From CALNYS01 sp942490855 (GTDB taxonomy: Bacteria > Planctomycetota > Phycisphaerae > Phycisphaerales > UBA1924), in contig CALNYS010000001.1 in assembly GCA_942490855.1 (NCBI GenBank), positions 248,001-312,000 of the forward strand: a stretch of DNA of 64,000 nt. Reading direction: 5' to 3'. Shown piece by piece: positions 8,949 to 15,776 of this stretch (the first letter of the stretch is position 1; each line of letters begins with the position of its first letter). The notes below the pieces were generated by a model. It ran no database searches and was not told where the DNA came from. It saw only the letters and a list, made by a program, of their open reading frames with translations. A program made the translations under genes and the position numbers.

Positions 8949-9185
8949 TCAGCTATCGGGCGAATCACCGCCCGCGGTGTCGTCTTCCGCGAGAAGTTCC
9001 GTGACCCGCTGCTCGGCTTTCTCGAGGCGGGCCCGGCAGACCTTGATCAGCCCCATGCCCTCCTCGAACGCCTTGAGCGATTCGTCGAGCCCGATCTCGC
9101 CCGACTCGATCGCGTCGATGAGTTCCTCAACACGATCGACCGCGCTCTCGTACGACGGCTCGTCGGATTTGGTGGTCTTGGCCAT
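8949..9185 (-). CDS. xseB: Exodeoxyribonuclease VII small subunit
   Basis: Small subunit (78 residues) of exonuclease VII, which binds the large subunit to form the complex that degrades single-stranded DNA into oligonucleotides. The family pattern is clear: YESAVDRVEELIDAIESGE followed by GLDESLKAFEEGMGLIKVC and a helical RLEKAEQRV segment. The length is typical. It lies 40 bases downstream of xseA on the same strand and 3 bases before the prepilin peptidase start, so coupling is likely. Confidence 0.95.
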   Translation of the reverse strand: MAKTTKSDEPSYESAVDRVEELIDAIESGEIGLDESLKAFEEGMGLIKVCRARLEKAEQRVTELLAEDDTAGGDSPDS

Positions 9186-9225
9186 GCGTGGACGGTAGGG
9201 CGTGGGCGCGGGGGCGTCTAGCGCG

Positions 9226-10746
9226 TTACTCGTCGGCGAAGAGGGACGGGCCCGGGTCGTCCTTGCGCAGGCGGCGCTTCTTCTTCCCGCCGGAGACGGT
9301 CGAGCGGACGGAGCCGTCGGCGAGTCGGGTGACGATGTCGTCGCCGGGGCGGGCGTCGTCTGCTGACGCGAGCAGGCGCCCGTCGGCGGTGGTGGTGACG
9401 GAGTAGCCGCGGCGCAGGGTGGCGACGGGGCCGGTGGTCTGGAGCAGGCGTTCGAGCTCGCTGAGGTGCGCGCGGGCCTCGCGCGTGCGGCACGGCGGGG
9501 CGGCGAACAGGCGTTCGGCGAGCGCGGCGGTCGATTTGGCCCGCAGCGCCCGGTTCATCGTGCGCGCCAGGCGGTCGCTCAGGTCGGTCAGCGTGGTGCG
9601 CCGCGCGGCGTACACCGCGGCGGGGTGGCGGCGGGCGAGCTTGGCGGCGCAGCGGTGGAGGAGTTCCGACTCCCCGTGCAGGCGCGCGCGCAGCGCGCCG
9701 ACGAGCTCCGTGCGCCGGGACGCGAGGCGGTCGCTGACGCGTTCGGCCCGGCGCGACAGCGCGGTGCGCAGGCGGGCCTCGCTGGCGTCGAGCTGGTCGA
9801 GCAGCGCGGTTGCGTCGGGGGCGGCCCGCAGGGCGGCCTGCGTGGGCGTCGCGGCGCGGAGGTCGGCGACGAGCTCGGCGATGGTGGTGTCCGTCTCGTG
9901 ACCGATCGCCGCGACGACGGGCAGGGCGGAGTTCGCGATCGCCTCGGCGACCTCGGGCTCGTTGAAGGCCCAGAGGTCTTCCATCGAGCCGCCGCCTCGG
10001 GTGAGGATGATGGTGTCGATCCCGAGGGAGTCGCGCCGGGCGTTGAGGAAGGCGAAGGCGCGGACGATCTCGGGGGCGGCGCGGTCGCCCTGGACGCGGA
10101 CGTCGAGGGTGAGAACCTCCACGAAGGGCGCGCGCCGGCGGAGCGTGTCGATCACGTCCTGGAGCGCCGCGCCGGTGCGCGACGTCACGACGGCGATCCG
10201 CCTCGGCACGCGCGGGATGGGGCGCTTGCGTTCGGCGTCGAACCAGCCGCGCTGTCGCAGCTGCGCGACGAGCTGGCGGTATTTGAGTTCGAGCGCCCCG
10301 GCGCCGACGGGTTCGAGCATCTCGACGTAGAGCTGGGTTTTGCCCCACTTGGGGAAGTGCGAGACGGAGCCGGTCGCGACGACCTCCGTTCCGTTGGCGG
10401 GGGCGAAGACCACGCGCTTGACGGCGGAGGAGAACATGACACAGCCGAGGACGGCGTTGTCGTCCTTGAGGGAGAAGTACCAGTGCGTGCGGTCGTTGAA
10501 GCCGGTGATCTCGCCCGCGACGCGGACCTTGGCGGGCAGGCCGGTCTTGAGCGTGCGGTCGATCTGGGCGGCGAGCTGGGAGACCGACAGCGGCGCGGGG
10601 GCGCTGGGCGCCGGCTCGTCGGCCTGCTTCATGCGCCCGGGGTTGAAGGCGGGGCGCTCTGGCTTCGGCGTCGGCTTGGGCGCGGGGGGGGCGGCGGGTC
10701 TGCGCGGCGGGTCGGGTTCGGGGGTCGGGGCGTCGAAGAGGCTCAC
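9226..10746 (-). CDS. xseA: Exodeoxyribonuclease VII large subunit
   Basis: Catalytic subunit of exonuclease VII, 506 residues. The OB domain begins LSVSQLAAQIDRTLK and continues AKVRVAGEITGFN and HWYFSLKDDNAVL. The catalytic region has VVTSRTGAALQDVI, ILTRGGGSMEDLWAFN and PVVAAIGHETDTTIAE, then a long coiled-coil region rich in Arg and Ala. The GTG at 10746 gives MSLFDAPTPEP and a proline-rich leader of about 40 residues. An ATG at 10632 after that leader is an alternative. The divergent Nudix gene begins only about 18 bases away, which leaves little room for two promoters if the GTG is used. xseB follows on the same strand. Confidence 0.94.
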   Translation of the reverse strand: MSLFDAPTPEPDPPRRPAAPPAPKPTPKPERPAFNPGRMKQADEPAPSAPAPLSVSQLAAQIDRTLKTGLPAKVRVAGEITGFNDRTHWYFSLKDDNAVLGCVMFSSAVKRVVFAPANGTEVVATGSVSHFPKWGKTQLYVEMLEPVGAGALELKYRQLVAQLRQRGWFDAERKRPIPRVPRRIAVVTSRTGAALQDVIDTLRRRAPFVEVLTLDVRVQGDRAAPEIVRAFAFLNARRDSLGIDTIILTRGGGSMEDLWAFNEPEVAEAIANSALPVVAAIGHETDTTIAELVADLRAATPTQAALRAAPDATALLDQLDASEARLRTALSRRAERVSDRLASRRTELVGALRARLHGESELLHRCAAKLARRHPAAVYAARRTTLTDLSDRLARTMNRALRAKSTAALAERLFAAPPCRTREARAHLSELERLLQTTGPVATLRRGYSVTTTADGRLLASADDARPGDDIVTRLADGSVRSTVSGGKKKRRLRKDDPGPSLFADE

Positions 10747-10764
10747 GCCTCTATGATGGCGCGT

Positions 10765-11292
10765 ATGGGGACCGGCGTCGAACGAGAGATGATCCATCGC
10801 GGCGTGCGTTTCGATCTCGAACGCCTGCGCCTGACGACCGCGGACGGTCGGGAGGTGGTGCGCGAGATCGTGCGCCACCCCGGGGCGGTCGTGATCGTCG
10901 CGCTCGACGGGGCGGGCGGGGTCGTGATGATCCGCAACCAGCGCCCGGCGGTCGGGCGGGCGATCTGGGAGCTGCCCGCGGGCACGCTCGAGGCGGGCGA
11001 GGCTCCGGAGGTCACCGCGGGACGCGAGCTGGAGGAGGAAACGGGCTACCGCGCGGCGCGGGTCGAGAAGCTCGGGGAGTTCTACACGACGCCCGGGCTG
11101 ACCGACGAGCTGATGCGGGCGTACCTCGCGAGCGGGCTCACGCCCGTCGGGCAGCGGCTCGAGGCGGGTGAAGAGATCGAGGCGGAGGTGCTGCCTGTGG
11201 CGCGGGTGTGGGAGATGTTCGATAGTGGTGAGCTGATGGACGCGAAATCGATCGTGGCGCTGCTGCTGGCGCAGCGGAGGGGGCTGCTGTGA
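10765..11292 (+). CDS. Nudix hydrolase, ADP-ribose pyrophosphatase type
   Basis: Hydrolyses nucleoside diphosphates linked to other groups, probably ADP-ribose by likeness to the NudF group; about 175 residues. The Nudix box is complete: GTLEAGE, seven residues, then RELEEETGY, followed by the ADP-ribose-type FYTTPGLTDE. Start choice is open. ATGs at 10753, 10756, 10765 and 10789 are all in frame and none has a clear Shine-Dalgarno site; 10765 gives MGTGVEREMIHRGV. Its TGA stop overlaps the GTG of the site-2 protease as GTGA, so the two are translationally coupled. Confidence 0.9.
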   Translation: MGTGVEREMIHRGVRFDLERLRLTTADGREVVREIVRHPGAVVIVALDGAGGVVMIRNQRPAVGRAIWELPAGTLEAGEAPEVTAGRELEEETGYRAARVEKLGEFYTTPGLTDELMRAYLASGLTPVGQRLEAGEEIEAEVLPVARVWEMFDSGELMDAKSIVALLLAQRRGLL

Positions 11293-12263
11293 GCGACGAC
11301 CGTTGGCGCAGGATCGCGGGGCGCGTCTTCGGCGACGCGGAGCACCCGATGGGCTGGGCGCTGACGCTCGGGCGCGTCGCGGGCATCCGGGTGCGGGTGC
11401 ATCTCTTCTTCATCGTGTACATCGTCGCGCAGATGCTCTGGTCGATCCCGCGCGACACGATCGGGCCGGCGTACCAGGCGATCATCCTCGCGGTCCTCTT
11501 CACGCTGGTGCTGCTGCACGAGTTCGGGCACTGCGTCGCGTGCCGGTCGGTCAAGGGCGATGCGGACGACATCCTGCTGTGGCCGCTGGGCGGGCTGGCG
11601 TCGTGCGCGCCGCCGCGGACGTGGCGGGCGAACCTCATCACGGTCGTCGGCGGGCCGGCGGTGAACCTCGCGCTGCTGCCGGTGTTCGCCGGGGCGCTGT
11701 GGGCGAGCGGTCATGCGGACACGATCGTCTTCAACCCGTTCCGCCCGAGCGTGGCGCTGGGGGCGTTCGGGTCGTACGCGCTGGCGACGCTGTGGATCGC
11801 GCACTGGCTGAACCTGACGCTGTTGGCGTTCAACGTGCTGTGCCCGATGTTCCCGCTCGACGGCGGGCGGATCGTGCAGTGCCTCATCTGGGCGCGCACG
11901 AGCGAACGGCGCTCGATGGAGATCTCGGTCGTCGTCGGCTTCGTCACCGCGGCGGTGCTGGGCGTGCTGGCGCTGGTGGGCGACGAGACGATCCTGCTGG
12001 GGATCGCGGTCTTCGGCGGGCTGATCTGCTACGACGAGCGGCGCAAGCTGCGGCTCGACGACACGCTGGGCGGCGCGGAGTACCTCATCGCGGAGGAGCG
12101 GGCCGAGCGCGAGCAGCGGGCGCGGGAGCGCGAGGAGGAGGCGAAGCACGCCGAGGAGGTGGACCGGGTGCTCGCGAAGATCGCGTCGAGCGGGATGGGG
12201 TCGCTGACGCGGGGGGAGAAGAAGATTTTGGAGAAGGAGACGGCGCGGCGGGGGGGGAGGTAG
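11289..12263 (+). CDS. Site-2 protease family (M50) membrane metalloprotease
   Basis: Integral membrane zinc protease of 324 residues. The zinc-binding LLHEFGHCVA (H77, E78, H81) lies in an early membrane helix. The third ligand region is CPMFPLDGGRIVQ. In between are GGLASCAPP and the VVGGPAVNLAL segment typical of the group without a PDZ domain. The C-terminal 60 residues are charged and end EVDRVLAKIASSGMGSLTRG, a tail shared with the rhomboid at 174-1256. The substrate is unknown; M50 proteases often release membrane-held regulators. The GTG start at 11289 overlaps the stop of the Nudix gene. Two hairpin repeats follow its stop codon. Confidence 0.92.
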   Translation: MSDDRWRRIAGRVFGDAEHPMGWALTLGRVAGIRVRVHLFFIVYIVAQMLWSIPRDTIGPAYQAIILAVLFTLVLLHEFGHCVACRSVKGDADDILLWPLGGLASCAPPRTWRANLITVVGGPAVNLALLPVFAGALWASGHADTIVFNPFRPSVALGAFGSYALATLWIAHWLNLTLLAFNVLCPMFPLDGGRIVQCLIWARTSERRSMEISVVVGFVTAAVLGVLALVGDETILLGIAVFGGLICYDERRKLRLDDTLGGAEYLIAEERAEREQRAREREEEAKHAEEVDRVLAKIASSGMGSLTRGEKKILEKETARRGGR

Positions 12264-12268
12264 GGAGG

Positions 12269-12376
12269 CCCTCACCCCGGCCCTCTCCCCGAGGGAGAGG
12301 GGGCGGATGTGGCTCGCTTCGCTCGCTTGTGATTCGGCCCCTCACCCCAACCCTCTCCCGCGGGGAGAGGGGGCAG
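12269..12376. repeat. Two copies of a GC-rich hairpin repeat
   Basis: Between the site-2 protease and frr stops are two copies of a short element reading CCCTCACCCC(G/A)(G/A), then CCCTCTCCC, a three-base loop and GGGAGAGGG. The first occupies about 12269-12306 and the second 12339-12376. Each can form a nine-base-pair hairpin on either strand. More copies occur near 15.3-15.8 kb, 31.1-31.3 kb and 41.0 kb. Similar intergenic repeats are widespread in bacteria; they may act in termination or transcript stability. Confidence 0.8.
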
Positions 12377-12413
12377 AAGGGATCGCTTGACCGGCGCTGG
12401 GTCGCGGGAGGTG

Positions 12414-12980
12414 TTAGACCTCCATGATTTCCTTGGACTTGTCGGCGGTGATCGTTTCGACGTGGGTCTCGTGCTTCTTGATGACGTCCTGGATCTCTTT
12501 CTTGAGCTGCTCGACCTCGTCCTCGGAGATGTTCGCGGCCTTGTCGTTCTTGAGCGCGTCGGCGTGCTTGTTGGCGTCGCGCCGGACGTTGCGCAGCGAG
12601 ACCTTGGTGTCCTCGGCGACCTTCTTGGCGTGGCCGACGAGCTGCTTGCGCCGGTCGGTCGAGAGGGGCGGGACGTTGATGCGGATCTGCTTGTCGTCGA
12701 TCTGCGGGTTGAGGCCGAGGTCGGAGGCCTCGAGGGCCTTGCGGATCTCCTGGACGGCGCCGACGTCGAAGGGCTTGATGAGGATCTGCGTGGCCTCGGG
12801 GATGCTGATGGAGGCGAGGGCCTTGAGGTCGGTCATCGAGCCGTAGTAGTCCACCTTCACGAAGTCCACGAGGGCGGTGCTGGCGCGCCCGGTGCGGATG
12901 CCGCGGAGCTCGCTCTTGAGGTGGTCGAGCGCCTTGTCCATGCGGTCTTCGGCGTCTTTGAGGATCTGGTCGGGGTTCAT
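12414..12980 (-). CDS. frr: Ribosome recycling factor
   Basis: Releases ribosomes from mRNA after termination, together with EF-G; 188 residues, the normal length. The conserved helices are visible: MDKALDHLKSELRGIRTGRA at the N-terminus, the hinge with YYGSMTDLKALASISIPEA, LNPQIDDKQIRINVPPL with TDRRKQLVGHAKK, and VSLRNVRRDANKHADAL. The final helix ends in THVETITADKSKEIMEV. The ATG at 12980 is the family start. frr often follows pyrH or tsf, but here it faces a divergent ABC transporter pair 100 bases away. Confidence 0.97.
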   Translation of the reverse strand: MNPDQILKDAEDRMDKALDHLKSELRGIRTGRASTALVDFVKVDYYGSMTDLKALASISIPEATQILIKPFDVGAVQEIRKALEASDLGLNPQIDDKQIRINVPPLSTDRRKQLVGHAKKVAEDTKVSLRNVRRDANKHADALKNDKAANISEDEVEQLKKEIQDVIKKHETHVETITADKSKEIMEV

Positions 12981-13080
12981 GGGGAAGGCTCCGTGGGTAG
13001 ACTGGCGCTCGCGATGGCGAAATCCGAGGGACCATCATACCCAAGATGACGGTGTGCACGAAGCCTCAGAAGGAGCGCGG

Positions 13081-13923
13081 ATGATCCGGGTTGACGGGGT
13101 GGTCAAGACGTTCGGTTCGCTGCGTGCGGTCGACGGGGTGTCCTTCGAGGTCGCGCCGGGCGAGGTGTTCGGCCTCCTCGGGCCCAACGGAGCTGGCAAG
13201 AGCACCACGATCGCGATGATCTGCGGCCTCCTGGCGCCAGACAGCGGGGCCATCACGATCGACGGGGGAGCCCCGACGGACCCCGCGGCGCGGCGGGCCC
13301 TGGGCGTGGCGCCGCAATCGATGGCGGTCTACGACGAGCTGACGGCGCTGGAGAACCTGCGGTTCTTCGGGACGCTGTACGGGCTCAAGGGGGGCGAGCT
13401 TGCGCGTCGCTGCGACGAGCTGCTGCGGTTCGTGTCGCTGGCCGACCGGGCGGGCGACCGCGCGGGGCGGTACTCGGGCGGGATGAAGCGCCGGCTCAAC
13501 CTCGCGTGCGCGATGATGCACGACCCGAAGATCCTGTTGCTCGACGAGCCCACGGCGGGGGTGGACCCGCAGTCGCGGAACAGTCTTTATGAGGCGGTGG
13601 ATCGTCTGCGCGACGAGGGGCGGGCGATCATCTACACGACGCATTACATGGAAGAGGCGCAGCGCCTGTGCGACCGCGTGGGCGTGATCGATCACGGGAC
13701 GATGCTCGAGACGGGCACGGTCGAGACGCTGATCGCCAAGCACGGCGGGGCGTCGAGCGTGGTCATCGAGCGCCCCGCGGGCGAGGAGCGCATCGAGACG
13801 GACGCGCCGCTGGGCGTGATCGAAACGGCGCTTGCGGGCGGCGACGCGACCGGCGTGCGCGTCGAGCGCCCGAGCCTTGAGACGGTATTCCTCAACCTCA
13901 CCGGACGGAGCTTGCGAGACTGA
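13081..13923 (+). CDS. ABC transporter ATP-binding protein (ABC-2 exporter type)
   Basis: ATPase of an ABC-2 type exporter, 280 residues. Walker A GPNGAGKST, the Q-loop region VAPQSMAVYDELTALEN, the signature YSGGMKRRLNLA, Walker B ILLLDEPTAGVDPQSR and the switch histidine in YTTHYMEEA are all present. The C-terminal 60 residues (VIERPAGEER onward) form the small regulatory domain common in drug or lipid exporters of the DrrA/CcmA/NatA type. The ATG at 13081 gives MIRVDGVVKTFG; open frame upstream runs antisense to frr and is not coding. The stop overlaps the permease start as TGATG, so the two are coupled. Confidence 0.94.
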   Translation: MIRVDGVVKTFGSLRAVDGVSFEVAPGEVFGLLGPNGAGKSTTIAMICGLLAPDSGAITIDGGAPTDPAARRALGVAPQSMAVYDELTALENLRFFGTLYGLKGGELARRCDELLRFVSLADRAGDRAGRYSGGMKRRLNLACAMMHDPKILLLDEPTAGVDPQSRNSLYEAVDRLRDEGRAIIYTTHYMEEAQRLCDRVGVIDHGTMLETGTVETLIAKHGGASSVVIERPAGEERIETDAPLGVIETALAGGDATGVRVERPSLETVFLNLTGRSLRD

Positions 13924-15263
13924 TGCGCGCAATCATCGCACTAGCGAAAAAAGACCTGCTCCTCCTCCTACGCGACCGGGCCGGGCTGTTCTTCGCCCTC
14001 GGCTTCCCGCTGGTGATGGCGGTGTTCTTCGGGACGATCTTCGGCGGTGGGGGAGGCGGCGGCGGATCGAGCGAGCCCGCGGGCATCTCCGTCGCGGTCG
14101 TTGACGAGGACGCGAGCCCGGCGTCGGCGGCGTTTGTCGATCAGCTCGACGCGTCGGGCGACTTTGAGATCACCCGCGCCGGCTCGCGTGAGAGCGCGTC
14201 AGACAGCGTGCGCCGGGGGACGCGCAGCGCGGCGGTGGTGCTCACGCCCGGGTTCGGCGCGGCGAGCGAGCGCGTCTTCTGGGGCGACCCCGCGACGATC
14301 GAGGTGATCTACGACCCCTCGCGCGGCGCCGAGAGCGCGATGATCGAGGGCATGCTGATGAAGCTCGCGTTCGAGGGGATTGGCGAGAAGATGAGCGACG
14401 CCGACACGGTGCAGGCGAGCAACGCCGAGGCGCTGCGGTCGATCGAAGAGGCCGACGACATGGGCCCGCTCGCGAAGGCGTCGGTGCGCCAGCTCATCGG
14501 GGCGGTGGACACGTTCTTCGCGACGAGCAACGAGAGCTGGATGCAGGAGGAAGAGGGCGGTTCCCCCACGTCGCAGATGCAGTGGCAGCCCATCGCGATC
14601 GAGACGCGCTCGGTGCGCGACATTGAAACGGTAGGGAATCAAGAAGAAAACGACAAAGGCCCGGGCAGCGGGTACGACGTGTCCTTCCCGCAGGGCGTGA
14701 TGTGGGCGCTCATCGGCGTCAGCGCCGCGTTCGGCGTGTCGCTCGTACAAGAACGCTCGGGCGGGACGCTGCGCCGGCTGCGGGTGGCGCCGATCTCTCG
14801 CGGCGACGTGCTGCTGGGCAAGGCGCTGGCGTGTTACGTGTCGATCATCGTCGCGAGCGCCGCGCTGCTCGTGTTCGGCATCGTCGTCTTTGGGGTGCGC
14901 CCGGGCAGCCCGCTGCTGCTTCTGATGGGCATGGCCTGCGCGGCGGTGTGCTTCACGGGGTTGATGATGCTGCTCTCGGTGCTGGGCAAGACGGAGCAGG
15001 CCGCGTCGGGCATCGGCTGGGCCGTGTTGCTGCTGCTGGCGATGTTCGGCGGCGCGATGGTGCCGCTGTTCATCATGCCGGGGTGGATGCAGTCGCTGGC
15101 GAGCTTTTCGCCGGTGAAGTGGGCGATCCTGGCGATCGAGGGCCCGCTGTGGCGCGGGTTTGGACTCAGCGAGATGCTGATCCCCTGCGGCGTGCTGCTG
15201 GCGGTGGGGGCGGGGACTTTTGGGATCGGTGCTGGGGTGTTTGGTCGGATGGAGGAGAGTTAA
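13923..15263 (+). CDS. ABC-2 type transporter permease
   Basis: Membrane partner of the ATPase just upstream, 446 residues. One N-terminal membrane helix (LLRDRAGLFFALGFPLVMAV) is followed by a run of eight glycines and an extracytoplasmic domain of about 200 residues. Five more helices lie in the last 200 residues, with the ABC-2 motif ERSGGTLRRLRVAPISR at the membrane entry. This layout matches the YhfQ/DrrB/CcmB-like exporters with a large external domain. The substrate cannot be told. The TGATG overlap with the ATPase gene supports a two-gene operon. After the stop come several hairpin repeats. Confidence 0.92.
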   Translation: MRAIIALAKKDLLLLLRDRAGLFFALGFPLVMAVFFGTIFGGGGGGGGSSEPAGISVAVVDEDASPASAAFVDQLDASGDFEITRAGSRESASDSVRRGTRSAAVVLTPGFGAASERVFWGDPATIEVIYDPSRGAESAMIEGMLMKLAFEGIGEKMSDADTVQASNAEALRSIEEADDMGPLAKASVRQLIGAVDTFFATSNESWMQEEEGGSPTSQMQWQPIAIETRSVRDIETVGNQEENDKGPGSGYDVSFPQGVMWALIGVSAAFGVSLVQERSGGTLRRLRVAPISRGDVLLGKALACYVSIIVASAALLVFGIVVFGVRPGSPLLLLMGMACAAVCFTGLMMLLSVLGKTEQAASGIGWAVLLLLAMFGGAMVPLFIMPGWMQSLASFSPVKWAILAIEGPLWRGFGLSEMLIPCGVLLAVGAGTFGIGAGVFGRMEES

Positions 15264-15776
15264 GGCTGTCCTGCGAAAGCCGAGGGATAGCAATCCCTCG
15301 GTCTGCGTTTTTTCCACGTCCCTTCTTGCTCGCCTCCCTCTCCCCAGCCCTCTCCCTCAGGGAGAGGGGGGCAGAGGATTGCCCTCCTGTTCGACTCGTG
15401 TGCGTCGCGCGACTGAGATGACGACGTAACGCGTGTGCGGGCGCCGAGACCCGCCGCTTTGCAGTGCATCGTGCGTTGTGCGCACGCGCTGCGGAACCCA
15501 ACGCGATCCTTTGGAGCGGGTCGGGCGCCGGGAGGGAGATCTTTCGCTTGCTCCCTCTCCCCTTGTTTCAAGGGGAGAGGGTTGGGGCGAGGGGTTGAAT
15601 CGATATCTCGCGAGCGGAGCGAGCGTTTCGTCAGTTCCTAGACATGGAGATAGGGGAGCCCCTCACCCAGCCCTCTCCCCATCGGAATGGGGAGAGGGTG
15701 GAGATGGATGCTCGCTGCGCACGCGGTTGGTTTTGGTCCCCTCACCGCTGCCCTCTCCCCGAGGGAGAGGGGCGGA
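15264..15776. repeat. 513-base intergenic region with four hairpin repeats
   Basis: No gene is supported between the ABC permease and the ileS stop. Four copies or variants of the hairpin repeat are present: near 15335-15377 (loop TCA), 15551-15596 (a 12-base-pair stem CCCTCTCCCCTT around GTTTC), 15660-15702 (an 11-base-pair stem around TCGGAA) and 15738-15776 (loop CGA, ending at the ileS stop). Different loop sequences with matched stem changes suggest the hairpin is what is kept. Open frames here, for example 15433-15780, are made of repeat sequence and are not credible genes. Confidence 0.75.

Noticed and set aside
12269..15776. Hairpin repeats as a CRISPR array
   Set aside because: Copies are irregularly spaced, unequal in sequence, palindromic and without unique spacers or cas genes.
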